Source: Alistipes sp.
GTDB taxonomy: Bacteria > Bacteroidota > Bacteroidia > Bacteroidales > Rikenellaceae
NCBI GenBank assembly: GCA_017937805.1
Contig: JAGBCX010000017.1
Location: forward strand, 22,370 to 86,369
Length of the DNA stretch: 64,000 bases
Direction: 5' to 3'
Positions 18,350-27,405 of the stretch are shown here, in pieces. The position numbers were made by a program, and so were the translations under genes. The notes beneath the pieces were generated by a model, which saw only the letters and a list, made by a program, of their open reading frames with translations, had not been told where the DNA came from and did not search any database. Numbering within the stretch: position 1 is the first letter of the stretch; each line of letters opens with the position of its first letter.

Positions 18350-19756
18350 ATGAGTAAATCGACAACACTATCACTTGGTACAGACAATATCGGCAAATTG
18401 TTGTTCAACTATGCCACACCTGCCATTATTGCTATGGCATCGTCATCGCTGTACCATCTTATAGATAGTGCCTTCGTAGGTCATGGCGTTGGAGGTGCAG
18501 CCATTGCGGGTATGGCTATCACGATGCCGATTATGAATATCGGCTCAGCATTTGGCGCAATGGTGGGCGTAGGTGCCGCAGCACGCATTTCGCTCCGCTT
18601 AGGAGAGGGCAACAAGCGAGCCGCCGAAAAGACTCTGTGTAACGCCGTACTGCTCAATATCGTCATCGGACTCTCGATTATGGTGCTGATGCTCACCTTC
18701 CTCGATGAGATTTTGCTGCTGTTCAGTGGCGGTCACGCCTCGGAGGAGACTTTGGAGTATGCACGACAATTTATGCGCATCATACTCTACGGAAATATCA
18801 CGCAACATCTCTATCTCGGAATGAACGAGATGATTCGTGCATCAGGCAATCCACGCAAATCGATGGCGATAATGCTCACTTCGGTAGCAGTCAATCTCAT
18901 ACTCAACCCCCTCTTTATCTTTAAGTTCGGTTGGGGTATTCAGGGCTCGGCAGCAGCGACCGTAATTTCGCAATTTACCGCCTGCATAATCGCTTTATCG
19001 CACTTCTGCTCGAAGAGTTCGTTTCTGCGATTTAAGCGCGAAGCGTTCCACTTCGATTGGAAGATTGTCGGCAATATTCTCTCGATAGGTCTTGCTCCAT
19101 TTCTGATGAATATCTGCGCCTCGATGGTGGCAGCATTCGTCAATACGGCAATGTTGCGCTATGGTGGTACGAGCGTACACGACATCGTTACACGCGAGCA
19201 AGGCGCAGCTGACCTATATGTCGGTGCCTACGGCATTGTCAATCGTGTAGCACTGCTATTTATTATGCTTATACAGGGCTTAAATCAAGGTATGCAACCG
19301 ATAGTTGGCTACAACTATGGAGCAAAGAATTTTGCCCGTGTTCGCAAGGCTGTATTTATGACTATCGGTTGTGGTATAACCATTGCCACACTCGGTTTTA
19401 TCCTCGGTCAATCCATTCCGGAGATTATAGCCCGAGCCTTCGTAGACTCCTCGAAGGGTGGTAACGAGCAACTTATGGTAGAGGCAGCGGCACAAGGTAT
19501 GCGCCTTATCCTTATCATGTTCCCTCTCGTAGGTTTTCAGGTTGTTGTGGGAGGTTTCTTCCAATATATCGGCAAGGCTCCATTGGCAATATTCGTTTCG
19601 CTGACACGACAACTGCTCTTCCTGCTTCCATTGTTGTGGACACTGCCACGCTACCTCGGAGCGTATGGAGTTTGGATATCCATGCCAATAGCGGATAGCG
19701 CATCTATTACGTTAGCCTTCATACTTTTTGTGTGGCAAATACGCAAGATAAAGTGA
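18350..19756 (+). CDS. MATE family efflux transporter
   Basis: An inner-membrane multidrug/toxin exporter of 468 aa, the usual length, with about 12 hydrophobic segments in two halves. The first half has FNYATPAIIAMASSSLYHLIDSAFVG and GMAITMPI, and the second GLAPFLMNICASMVAAFVNTAML and QGLNQGMQPIVGYNYGAKN, which are characteristic MATE phrases. The ion coupled to transport (H+ or Na+) cannot be set. It is a single-gene unit between the efflux-operon terminator and a 304-bp gap. Confidence 0.93.
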   Translation: MSKSTTLSLGTDNIGKLLFNYATPAIIAMASSSLYHLIDSAFVGHGVGGAAIAGMAITMPIMNIGSAFGAMVGVGAAARISLRLGEGNKRAAEKTLCNAVLLNIVIGLSIMVLMLTFLDEILLLFSGGHASEETLEYARQFMRIILYGNITQHLYLGMNEMIRASGNPRKSMAIMLTSVAVNLILNPLFIFKFGWGIQGSAAATVISQFTACIIALSHFCSKSSFLRFKREAFHFDWKIVGNILSIGLAPFLMNICASMVAAFVNTAMLRYGGTSVHDIVTREQGAADLYVGAYGIVNRVALLFIMLIQGLNQGMQPIVGYNYGAKNFARVRKAVFMTIGCGITIATLGFILGQSIPEIIARAFVDSSKGGNEQLMVEAAAQGMRLILIMFPLVGFQVVVGGFFQYIGKAPLAIFVSLTRQLLFLLPLLWTLPRYLGAYGVWISMPIADSASITLAFILFVWQIRKIK

Positions 19757-20060
19757 TATATTGAATGTTATTTCACCGCCCACTTTGGGCGATTCACGCG
19801 CATATCACAAGTAAGCATTTAGAGCAAAAAGCCCTTTCAAACTGCATTCTCGGCACTATTTTTGCAATTTCGACCACAATATACACTATTTCGGAGTAGT
19901 GGCGGCCGATTTGGAATTTTTATTAAAACTGCGTACCTTGCAGTCGTGAAAGTAGTTTTTGTTGGATTCTTTCATAGAGATATAACGAAAAGTTTAACTA
20001 AAAAATTATTGCCTATCGACAGAAATCTACTCTTTGAACCATTTTAGAAAGGAGAAGAGT
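19757..20060 (+). other. intergenic region between MATE and sigma factor genes
   Basis: No gene seen in 304 bp. It contains a short hairpin CGCCCA ctt TGGGCG (19777-19791) that may end the MATE transcript, a TATTTTTG -7-like box at 19857-19864, and CACTA/TAGTG arms around 19886-19903. If the box is used, the sigma factor mRNA has a leader near 190 nt. Confidence 0.4.
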
Positions 20061-20645
20061 ATGAAGAGTACAATGTTAAGCGATCAAGCTTTGTTGGAGA
20101 TGTATCAACAAGGTAATCGCAAAGCTGTTTCTCAACTTTTGGAGCGTCACACCCGCCGCGTACGCGATTATGTGCGTATGATGGTGCATAATGATGATGT
20201 GGCCGACGATTTGACACAAGAGGTGTTAATAAAAGTTGTGAAGGTATTGGACGAAGGTCGATATACGGACAAAGGTCGTTTCCTGCCGTGGGTGTTGCGC
20301 ATAGCACACAACAGAGTATTGGACTACTTCCGCGCACAAAAGCAGGTAAAGACTATTAGCGAATCGAGTGCCGGTTTCGACATTCTTGGCAATAAAAACC
20401 TCGCTGAACCATCTATTGAGGATAGTATCATCTCGGAGCAGCGTGCCGAGGAGATTAGGGCATTAGTCGAGGAGTTGCCCGAAGAGCAGCGCGAAGTCGT
20501 AAAGATGCGTTACTACGAAGGGCTAAGTTTCAAGGAGATAGCAGAACATACGGGAGTGAGTATCAACACGGCTCTTGGTAGAATGCGATACGCCTTGATA
20601 AATATGCGACAGCTTATCAAGAGGAAAAATCTGGTTCTTTGCTAA
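20061..20645 (+). CDS. ECF-type RNA polymerase sigma factor
   Basis: A 194-aa sigma-70 family factor. Region 2 is clear (DVADDLTQEVLIKVVKVLDEGR... FLPWVLRIAHNRVLDYFR) and so is region 4 (LPEEQREVVKMRYYEGLSFKEIAEHTG, NTALGRMRYAL); regions 1.1 and 3 are absent, which defines the ECF group. The start at 20061 is favoured because AAAGGAGAAG, a Shine-Dalgarno-like stretch unusual for Bacteroidetes, lies just upstream. There is no recognisable anti-sigma gene next to it and no SusC/D partner; instead a 44-codon gene follows 90 bp later in front of a terminator. The regulon is unknown. Confidence 0.88.
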   Translation: MKSTMLSDQALLEMYQQGNRKAVSQLLERHTRRVRDYVRMMVHNDDVADDLTQEVLIKVVKVLDEGRYTDKGRFLPWVLRIAHNRVLDYFRAQKQVKTISESSAGFDILGNKNLAEPSIEDSIISEQRAEEIRALVEELPEEQREVVKMRYYEGLSFKEIAEHTGVSINTALGRMRYALINMRQLIKRKNLVLC

Positions 20646-20734
20646 ATTTTGATAAAAAAAGTCACTTTTTTTGACAATATAATACTCGTTGCTCTCGTTT
20701 AAATGGTGAAGTTCATCTATAAAACAACTTGCCT

Positions 20735-20869
20735 ATGGAGCAAATCGACAATCGAGTATTAAACCATGTCTGCGAGGAAGAGCTATTTCTGTCGCATGTT
20801 ATTTGCGGAGACGCCGAACTCCTATATTTGGATTCGTTACTGAGCGCAGTTCTTCGTTCGGAGGCATAA
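20735..20869 (+). CDS. small acidic protein (44 aa) behind the sigma factor
   Basis: An open frame from ATG 20735 to TAA 20869, starting MEQIDNRVLNHVCEEELFL and ending in LLSAVLRSEA. It is acidic, has two Cys (near residues 13 and 24) and no signal peptide. I do not recognise it. It lies between the sigma factor stop and a strong terminator that begins 18 bp after its own stop, so it is probably on the sigma factor transcript. A role in controlling the sigma factor is possible but is inference; a chance frame cannot be excluded without homologues. Confidence 0.5.
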   Translation: MEQIDNRVLNHVCEEELFLSHVICGDAELLYLDSLLSAVLRSEA

Positions 20870-20886
20870 GAGGGTTAATTTGTGGG

Positions 20887-20915
20887 AGGGTTGCTTACAT
20901 AGCAACCCTTTTTTT
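20887..20915 (+). terminator. strong intrinsic terminator behind the 44-aa gene
   Basis: AGGGTTGCT tacat AGCAACCCT (9-bp perfect stem, 5-nt loop) followed directly by seven T. Confidence 0.92.
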
Positions 20916-21172
20916 GTTTTCCGAACTCCTGACCTTATCAAGGCGCAGGCAATTATAGGATTGAATAGGATTAAATGGGATTCGCTCCCGTTGGTCGCTT
21001 TATAGGAATGCGCTGAAAGTTTTTCAACTACTCACTAATTAAAAATCTCTCCACTCTCAACTCAAAAAGTTTTCCGCTTTAATCCCACTGCGTGGGCTTT
21101 TCTTCCTTGCGGCTCGGCAAAGTCTGCAAGCAGCCTCTGCTCTCGCTCCGCGGCGTCAGTTCCGCTTTCCGT
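20916..21172. other. GC-rich intergenic patch without a recognised gene
   Basis: 257 bp between the sigma-unit terminator and the CDF stop. It holds three imperfect GGATT-containing words (20955-20985), a CCCAC tgc GTGGG hairpin with CTTTT on the plus strand (21083-21100), and a stretch (21100-21165) clearly richer in GC than other gaps. It may be decayed sequence. Confidence 0.35.
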
Positions 21173-22063
21173 TTATTTCAGCGGCTCAACATGTATCGCC
21201 ACCGCAGTCTGCGCACCATACTTTTCGCGCAGAGCCTGCTCAATATCACGCGAAATCTCGTGTGAATCATGGACGGTCATCGAGCCATCTACACGAATAT
21301 GCACCTCGATAGCGATATTTGCACCGATACGACGAGTGCGGAGATTGTGAGGTTTGTAGACATTCGGCATAGCCGATATGATAGCAAGAATTTCATCTTC
21401 CACATCACGAGGAAGGCTCTTTTCAAGTAGTTCTGCAAGAGCTGTACGGCAGAGGTCGTATGCCACTTTGATAATCAATGCCGCCACGACAATAGCCGCT
21501 ATCGGGTCGGCAATACGCCACTTCTCACCAAGGAAATAGGCGCAACCGATACCCAGCAACGCGCCAATCGAAGAGAGAGCATCGCTACGATGATGCCATG
21601 CATTGGCTACCACAGATGGGCTATCCAACTGTTTGCCAACACGAACACTCCATTGATACAGCGCCTCCTTGACTAAAATCGACACAGCTGCTGCAATAAT
21701 TGCTATCGCACCGGGACGAGGTAGCACCTCACCTGCCGCCACAGCGGCTATTTTCTCGGCACTATCAATCAAAATCTCTATACCTACGGCAAATAATGCC
21801 ACGCCAATAATGAGCGATGCAAGGGTTTCGTATTTGCCGTGCCCCCACTTATGGTCATCGTCACGAGGTTTTGCACTTATACGCACAAATGCCAGCACCA
21901 CGATATCGGTAACAAAGTCTGAAGCCGAATGAACGGCATCAGCAATCATTGCACCACTTCGTCCAATAATACCCGCAACGAGTTTAAAGGCAAAGAGTAT
22001 CATATTGACAAACATACCGAGTAGAGTTACTCGGTATATTCGTTTTGTTCTTTGGTCACTCAT
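21173..22063 (-). CDS. cation diffusion facilitator (CDF) family transporter
   Basis: An inner-membrane divalent metal/proton antiporter of 296 aa. It has six membrane segments, the metal-site motifs DAVHSASDFVTD in helix 2 and HHRSDALSS in helix 5, and a C-terminal cytoplasmic domain (about 205-296) with conserved His residues (IAIHVEPLK at the end). Zn, Fe or Mn are likely substrates; HxxxD in helix 5 (HHRSD) fits Zn/Fe-type members but does not prove it. It starts 17 bp behind the SGNH hydrolase gene and is probably the last gene of that leftward run. Confidence 0.9.
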   Translation of the reverse strand: MSDQRTKRIYRVTLLGMFVNMILFAFKLVAGIIGRSGAMIADAVHSASDFVTDIVVLAFVRISAKPRDDDHKWGHGKYETLASLIIGVALFAVGIEILIDSAEKIAAVAAGEVLPRPGAIAIIAAAVSILVKEALYQWSVRVGKQLDSPSVVANAWHHRSDALSSIGALLGIGCAYFLGEKWRIADPIAAIVVAALIIKVAYDLCRTALAELLEKSLPRDVEDEILAIISAMPNVYKPHNLRTRRIGANIAIEVHIRVDGSMTVHDSHEISRDIEQALREKYGAQTAVAIHVEPLK

Positions 22064-22080
22064 ACACTTTTAATATCGAC

Positions 22081-22941
22081 TTAATCCAACTTTGCAGGAT
22101 ATCCCAACAACTGATATGCCAATGCTTGCGCCATTCGCAAATGACCTGAGCTATTCGGGTGAAGTCGGTCTTGAAGATTGCGGTTTGACCTTTTACTCTT
22201 TTCGGGCGATGGTTGACGCCAATACAGACCGTTTGGCTTCGATAATGGATATAGTCCGCAAATAGAGTTCAAATCTATAACGGGTACTGCCCAAATGTTT
22301 CCTGCCTCCTTTACAACATCTACATAAGCATCAATGTACTCGCCTATACCATTAGCATAGAGCTCGTTTGGTTGAAGGCTTCTCTCGCTTATATAGGTGC
22401 TACGATGAATCGGTGTTAGCAGGATAATCTGCTTGGTTGGATAGATATCCTTCAATTTCGACATTGCTATATTGATACGACCACGCACAGTATTGTTGTC
22501 CAACAAGAGTGTGCGTTTCTTGCGCTCGGCTACAACACTTGTCCTCGCCTTGCGTGAACCGGTAACCTCAACCTCAACGACCTCCTCCGAGAACCACTCG
22601 CCGAGGGGAACACTGGCATTATAGTCGTTGGTACCGATAAATATCATTATCGCATCAATCTCCTGACCGCGCTCGGCTACAAGTTTGTCAGTCTGCGCCG
22701 GAATATGCGACCACTGATTGCCACTGATGCCATATACATATGGCTCAATTCCGAGCAACGATTCGAGATATACCCAATATGTATCGTTCTGCCCCTTCTC
22801 CACCTGGCGCTTATCGGTAATTGAATCTCCGAGATATGCTACACGCGCACCTCTCCACTGACTCTTAATCTCCGCCTTAGGCTTTGCCACTGCGGGCAAA
22901 ACAAGACAAAACACTGCAATAACTATTGCTATCTTCTTCAT
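22081..22941 (-). CDS. SGNH/GDSL-type hydrolase, exported
   Basis: A periplasmic esterase-like protein of 286 aa with a cleavable signal peptide (ending near AVAKPKA). Block I has the nucleophile in YLGDSITD (Ser40), block III the FIGTND Asn, and block V the catalytic DRLHPN with Asp and His. A substrate cannot be set; carbohydrate esterases and lipases share the fold. It lies between proS (13 bp) and the CDF gene in the same direction. Confidence 0.85.
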   Translation of the reverse strand: MKKIAIVIAVFCLVLPAVAKPKAEIKSQWRGARVAYLGDSITDKRQVEKGQNDTYWVYLESLLGIEPYVYGISGNQWSHIPAQTDKLVAERGQEIDAIMIFIGTNDYNASVPLGEWFSEEVVEVEVTGSRKARTSVVAERKKRTLLLDNNTVRGRINIAMSKLKDIYPTKQIILLTPIHRSTYISERSLQPNELYANGIGEYIDAYVDVVKEAGNIWAVPVIDLNSICGLYPLSKPNGLYWRQPSPEKSKRSNRNLQDRLHPNSSGHLRMAQALAYQLLGYPAKLD

Positions 22942-22954
22942 CTATGTATCCTTT

Positions 22955-24439
22955 TTAGTAGCTCTTTGCAAACAATACGCGACAGTGCGATGGCTTGCCT
23001 GTGAAGATACACTTACCCTCCTCAGGCTCAACATCGAGAGGAATACAACGGATTGTTGCCTTTGTCGCATCTTTGATAGCCTGCTCGGTCTCAGGTGTTC
23101 CGTCCCAATGTGCCGAGATAAAGCCGCCCTTGTTATTCAACACCTCAACAAACTCGTCCCAAGTATCGACCTTGGTAATCATCGAGTTACGATAGTCGAG
23201 AGCCTTCTGGAAGATGTTTTTCTGCTGCTCGTCGAGCAAGTTTACGATATAATCAACGATACCCTCCTGCGAAACGGTCTCCTTGGTCAAAGTGTCACGA
23301 CGAGCCAACTCGATAGTGCCATTTGCAAGGTCACGCTGACCGAGTGCAAGGCGTACCGGCACACCCTTCAACTCATACTCTGCAAATTTGAAGCCTGCGC
23401 GAACATTATCGCGGTCATCAACCTTTACGCGAACGCCCTTCGCCTTCAACGCATCTGCAATCTCATTCATCTTCGCGCGTGCGGCAGCCAATTGCTCCTC
23501 GCCCTTGTAGATAGGAACGATAACAACCTGTGTAGGAGCCAACTTCGGAGGCAAAACCAAACCGTTATTGTCCGAGTGAGCCATAATCAATGCGCCCATC
23601 AAGCGGGTTGAAACGCCCCACGATGTAGCCCATACATACTCCAACTTACCCTCGCGGTTAGCATACTTCACATCGAAAGCCTTAGCGAAGTTCTGACCGA
23701 GGAAGTGCGAAGTACCACTCTGCAAAGCCTTACCGTCCTGCATCAACGCCTCGATGGTGAGAGTATCCTCAGCACCTGCAAAGCGCTCGTTTGGCGATTT
23801 GTGACCAACAATTACAGGCAAGCACAACCACTCTTCGGCAAACTTCTGATAGACCTTAATCATTTTGAGTGCCTCCTCCTGAGCCTCCTCGCGAGTTTCG
23901 TGTGCGGTGTGTCCCTCCTGCCACAAGAACTCTGCGGTACGCAAGAACAAGCGGGTACGCATCTCCCAACGCACAACATTTGCCCACTGATTGCAGAGAA
24001 TAGGAAGGTCACGGTATGAGTTAATCCAATTTTTGTATGTGTTCCAGATAATTGTTTCCGATGTTGGACGAACAATCAACTCCTCCTCCAAACGAGCCGC
24101 AGGGTCCACCACGATACCCTTGCCATTCTCATCATTCTTCAAACGGTAGTGGGTCACCACTGCACACTCCTTAGCAAAGCCCTCGACGTGGCTTGCCTCC
24201 TTCGAAAAGAACGACTTTGGAATAAAGAGAGGGAAGTAGGCATTCTGCACACCTGTCTCCTTGAACATTCCGTCCAAAACCTCGTGCATCTTCTCCCAAA
24301 TAGCATATCCGTAAGGTTTGATAACCATACAGCCACGCACTGCGGAGTTCTCCGCCAAACCCGCCTTCATTACAAGGTCGTTGTACCATTGCGAATAGTT
24401 CTCTTCGCTCTTGGTCAAATCTTTCAATTCTACTGCCAT
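22955..24439 (-). CDS. proS: prolyl-tRNA synthetase (type 3, archaeal/eukaryotic-like)
   Basis: It attaches proline to tRNA-Pro. The 494-aa length and the absence of the ~180-residue editing insertion mark the type 3 form usual in Bacteroidetes. Class II motifs: motif 2 in [35 protein letters not shown], and [14 protein letters not shown] near the active site. The anticodon-binding domain (about 285-390) and a C-terminal domain follow. A minus-strand TACCTTTG at 24491-24498 may give it its own promoter. Confidence 0.96.
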   Translation of the reverse strand: MAVELKDLTKSEENYSQWYNDLVMKAGLAENSAVRGCMVIKPYGYAIWEKMHEVLDGMFKETGVQNAYFPLFIPKSFFSKEASHVEGFAKECAVVTHYRLKNDENGKGIVVDPAARLEEELIVRPTSETIIWNTYKNWINSYRDLPILCNQWANVVRWEMRTRLFLRTAEFLWQEGHTAHETREEAQEEALKMIKVYQKFAEEWLCLPVIVGHKSPNERFAGAEDTLTIEALMQDGKALQSGTSHFLGQNFAKAFDVKYANREGKLEYVWATSWGVSTRLMGALIMAHSDNNGLVLPPKLAPTQVVIVPIYKGEEQLAAARAKMNEIADALKAKGVRVKVDDRDNVRAGFKFAEYELKGVPVRLALGQRDLANGTIELARRDTLTKETVSQEGIVDYIVNLLDEQQKNIFQKALDYRNSMITKVDTWDEFVEVLNNKGGFISAHWDGTPETEQAIKDATKATIRCIPLDVEPEEGKCIFTGKPSHCRVLFAKSY

Positions 24440-24450
24440 ATATCTTTCAA

Positions 24451-24486
24451 AAATTCAAAATGCAAAATGCAAAATGCAAAATTAAG
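24451..24486. repeat. heptamer array, unit AAAATGC
   Basis: Three copies of AAAATGC flanked by AAATTC and AAAATTAAG in the proS leader region. Period 7, like the arrays at 10012, 10051, 42981 and 57068. Confidence 0.75.
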
Positions 24487-24490
24487 CCTA

Positions 24491-24498
24491 CAAAGGTA
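24491..24498 (-). promoter_or_regulatory. -7 box for proS
   Basis: TACCTTTG on the minus strand, about 50 bp in front of the proS start. No clear -33 word. Confidence 0.45.
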
Positions 24499-24515
24499 GC
24501 AAAATTTTACCATAT

Positions 24516-24537
24516 TCGAGATAAATCTCGATTTTTT
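24516..24537. terminator. weak hairpin behind the nucleotidase-like gene
   Basis: TCGAGA taaa TCTCGA with a T6 run on the plus-strand side, overlapping the stop codon at 24536. For the leftward gene the T run is on the wrong side, so its function as a terminator is doubtful. Confidence 0.3.
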
Positions 24538-25966
24538 ATCTCTGTTTGCGCACAACTACGCTCTGCAACATCTTGTTCGAGGTCGTTACCGGCGAATTTT
24601 TCTCGAAATATGCCCTATCCAACTCAAAGACCAAGAGAGGCAATCGCACCTCATTTTCGCACTCGAAGTGGGCGTAGTTGCGAGCGACATAATCAGCTAC
24701 CGCAATCTTGTACTTTCGGCCCTCTCGCAAACGCGGAAACTCCACATCGTATGCCATATCGTTTTCATCGACAATAATGCGATAAGGCGTTGTGGCATAG
24801 AGGTCTACAACATGTGCCTCCTTTGCATTAACCGTGTCGTTATACTTCTCTACTATCAACTTCCGCAACTGTGCCGGAGTCATCTCAACAAGATGAACCT
24901 GCGAGAAAAATGGCTCATTATCAAAGAGGGTTTTCACGGTCACATCTCCCTTTGGCAACCCCTCAATAATTCGTACACCGCCACGGTGATAGATACCAAT
25001 CTCGGCACCCGTTGCCTCTTTGATGATTTTTGTTTGCAAATTACACAATCCGACATGGTTGGTCGAGTGGGCCATCGAGCCGACAACCTCTTGCAGTGCA
25101 GGATTTGCCTCAATCTCCTTAATCTGAGCCTCAATCTCTGCATCTTTTGCATATTTTTTCAGTGAAATATTCATATATTCAATATTCACAACCTTGCTAC
25201 CACGCATCTTTACCTTCGTAACGCCAATATTTTTTAATTTGCGTTGCGTTTGGCCAACAACGGTGCCATTTACAATTGTATCGAGCAACTTGTGAGTATG
25301 TCCTCCGATTATAACATCGTAGCCGTTATATCGCGCTGCCAAAGCCAAATCGCGGTCATCTCCCATGTGCGAGAGTAGCACCTTCACATCGCCATCAGAC
25401 TCATTGCCCTCGCGCTCTGCAACAATCTGAGGGTCCTCAAACTTCAACCCCTCGAAATTGTTATCGTTGCCATCAGGGTGACCATTGGAATAGCTCGTTA
25501 CTACGCCGACAAAATCGACTGCAACACCCTCAGGCGTAACAACTCGCACACTCTTCTCTACATCATCAAGCCACTCACTCTCCGACTCCATATTGGCACA
25601 GACAACCTCGAACTCAGCCTTATCAATCGCTTCATCAAGGACTTTTTGTCCTGCATCGAAGTCGTGATTTCCGAGCGTTGCAACATCATAGCCGACAGCA
25701 TTCATCAGACGAATCATAGGCAAACGTCCCTCTGCCAAATCGACATAAGCATTTCCTGTCCAGCGGTCGCCGGCATCAACAACAATCGTAAAAACCGTAT
25801 CGCGGCACTCCTTGACAGCCGTTGCTAAACGCGACATATTGTCGAGCGAAGCGTGCATATCGTTGGTCGAAAGAATCACAAACTCGCTCGGACTCAACAT
25901 TATATACATCAACCAACCGAACACGATAAAAGAGCCAAATGTGCCCGAATATATACCTTTTTTCAT
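24536..25966 (-). CDS. bifunctional metallophosphatase/5'-nucleotidase family protein
   Basis: A UshA-like calcineurin-type phosphoesterase of 476 aa. An N-terminal hydrophobic segment (about 8-24) without a clear cleavage site suggests a membrane anchor. The metal motifs are STNDMHA, DAGDRW, LGNHDFD, LLSHMGDD and GGHTH (residues about 33-225); the C-terminal nucleotidase domain follows (IYHRGGVRI, FFSQVHLVEMTPAQLRKL, YKIAVADYVA). It probably dephosphorylates nucleotides in the periplasm. It lies 67 bp behind purC with no visible promoter and may be co-transcribed with it. Confidence 0.88.
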   Translation of the reverse strand: MKKGIYSGTFGSFIVFGWLMYIMLSPSEFVILSTNDMHASLDNMSRLATAVKECRDTVFTIVVDAGDRWTGNAYVDLAEGRLPMIRLMNAVGYDVATLGNHDFDAGQKVLDEAIDKAEFEVVCANMESESEWLDDVEKSVRVVTPEGVAVDFVGVVTSYSNGHPDGNDNNFEGLKFEDPQIVAEREGNESDGDVKVLLSHMGDDRDLALAARYNGYDVIIGGHTHKLLDTIVNGTVVGQTQRKLKNIGVTKVKMRGSKVVNIEYMNISLKKYAKDAEIEAQIKEIEANPALQEVVGSMAHSTNHVGLCNLQTKIIKEATGAEIGIYHRGGVRIIEGLPKGDVTVKTLFDNEPFFSQVHLVEMTPAQLRKLIVEKYNDTVNAKEAHVVDLYATTPYRIIVDENDMAYDVEFPRLREGRKYKIAVADYVARNYAHFECENEVRLPLLVFELDRAYFEKNSPVTTSNKMLQSVVVRKQR

Positions 25967-25981
25967 AACTTTTTACGCTAC

Positions 25982-26008
25982 CAAAGGCGACAATTAGTGC
26001 CGCCTTTG
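25982..26008. repeat. intergenic inverted repeat between purC and the nucleotidase gene
   Basis: CAAAGGCG (25982-25989) and CGCCTTTG (26001-26008), 8-bp arms and an 11-nt loop. There is no U tract on either side, so it may act in mRNA processing or stability rather than as a terminator. Confidence 0.4.
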
Positions 26009-26033
26009 ATTGTTATAACTATTTGTAATTCAA

Positions 26034-26978
26034 TTAAAGAGTTGCCAAGAACTCAGTAACATTCTTCGCGATACGAGCCTCAACATCGTCACACTCAGCC
26101 TTTACGAACTTCTCGCCCACGATATTCTCGTACAACTCGATGTAACGCTCGGTAATACTTGCCACAATTTCAGGAGTCATCTCAGGCACCTGCTGTCCCT
26201 CCTGACCTTGGAAGCCATTTGCCATAAGCCACTCACGCACAAACTCCTTCGAGAGTTGCTTCTGTTTCTCACCCTTCGCCAAACGCTCCTCGTAACCCTC
26301 AGCGTAGAAGTAACGCGAAGAGTCAGGTGTGTGAATCTCGTCCATAAGGTAGATAACACCATTCTTCTTACCGAACTCATACTTTGTATCAACAAGAATC
26401 AAGCCCATCTTTGCCGCAATCTCTGTTCCTCGCTGGAAGATAGCACGAGTATATTTTTCGAGTTGCTCGTAATCCTCGCGCGAAACGATACCTTGTGCGA
26501 TAATCTCCTCCTTCGAGATATCCTCATCGTGTCCCTCGGCAGCCTTGGTCGTAGGGGTAATGATTGGCTCAGGGAACTTCTGATTCTCAACCATTCCGTC
26601 AGGCATCTCCACACCGCAAATAGTGCGTTTTCCTGCCTTATACTCACGCCAAGCGTGTCCCGAAAGGTAGCCACGAATAACCATCTCCACCTTGAAAGGC
26701 TCGCACTTGTGACCAACGGTAACCATTGGGTCGGGAGTAGCGATTTTCCAGTTAGGAAGGATATCGGTCGTAGCATCGAGGAACTTCGCTGCAATCTGAT
26801 TCAACACCTGTCCTTTAAACGGTATGCCTTTCGGCAAAACGACATCAAAAGCCGAGATTCTATCCGACACAACCATCACGAGATAGTCGTTCTCCAAGCT
26901 ATACACATCACGCACTTTACCTACGTAGTGAGCCGTCTGGCCCGGCAACTGCAAATTTGTCTTAACGATTGCTTCCAT
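26034..26978 (-). CDS. purC: phosphoribosylaminoimidazole-succinocarboxamide synthase
   Basis: SAICAR synthetase joins CAIR and aspartate with ATP in purine synthesis. The 314-aa protein shows [26 protein letters not shown] near the start, then [48 protein letters not shown] and the C-terminal FQGQEGQ. The length is that of the longer, fungal/Bacteroidetes-like form. Its -7 box is at 27012-27019. Confidence 0.95.
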   Translation of the reverse strand: MEAIVKTNLQLPGQTAHYVGKVRDVYSLENDYLVMVVSDRISAFDVVLPKGIPFKGQVLNQIAAKFLDATTDILPNWKIATPDPMVTVGHKCEPFKVEMVIRGYLSGHAWREYKAGKRTICGVEMPDGMVENQKFPEPIITPTTKAAEGHDEDISKEEIIAQGIVSREDYEQLEKYTRAIFQRGTEIAAKMGLILVDTKYEFGKKNGVIYLMDEIHTPDSSRYFYAEGYEERLAKGEKQKQLSKEFVREWLMANGFQGQEGQQVPEMTPEIVASITERYIELYENIVGEKFVKAECDDVEARIAKNVTEFLATL

Positions 26979-27011
26979 ATATCTAATTTTTATTGATTAT
27001 TTTCTTGGGTG

Positions 27012-27019
27012 CAAATATA
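27012..27019 (-). promoter_or_regulatory. -7 box for purC
   Basis: TATATTTG on the minus strand about 35 bp in front of the purC start, with a TTTG word 23 bp further out (27043-27046). No purine riboswitch-like structure is visible in the short leader. Confidence 0.5.
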
Positions 27020-27331
27020 ATAAAAAGTATGGAGCAATAGAGCAAATTCGGGCAAAAAAATCAGAAAATTTTACATCAACACATACACCTCCGTCAATCA
27101 CCGCCACCGATGCTTTATTACACTTTATAAGCAGCCAAAAGCCTCTTCTTGGTCCCCAATTATCGGCCCTAATCGCCGATAGAGGGCAAATAGAGCGAAA
27201 ATGCGCTGAATTATTAAAATTTTTTCATTTTAATTTATAAGCAACGACTGCCATTTTGCTTACAATCCGAAAGCATATCACCTAAAAATTGCATTAGACT
27301 GTCAAAATCGTACATTTTTATTCGTAAAATA
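27020..27331. other. long non-coding region in front of the susC-like gene
   Basis: No gene seen. Contents: TATCGGC/GCCGATA arms (27161-27167 and 27175-27181) with a 7-nt loop; a 10-bp direct repeat TTTATAAGCA at 27124-27133 and 27234-27243; and TTAAAAT/ATTTTAA arms at 27214-27233. These are candidate regulator sites for the operon that begins at 27406. Confidence 0.4.
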
Positions 27332-27363
27332 TTTGGCGGTAGTGCAATTTATTTCTACCTTTG
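27332..27363 (+). promoter_or_regulatory. promoter of the susC/susD-like operon
   Basis: TTTG at 27332-27335, 20 bp, TACCTTTG at 27356-27363, a near-consensus pair. The predicted leader is about 38 nt. Confidence 0.8.
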
Positions 27364-27405
27364 TGGCAGAACACACATATATTTATTTTTTAATTTATAA
27401 AAACA

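Noticed and set aside
19862-20047. A 61-codon frame in front of the sigma factor
   Set aside because: No promoter spacing or start context, and the amino-acid composition looks random; it runs through the sigma factor leader.
24516-24537. Functional terminator of the nucleotidase-like gene
   Set aside because: The T run is on the plus-strand side while the gene is on the minus strand, and the hairpin has only 6 bp; kept only as a low-confidence feature.
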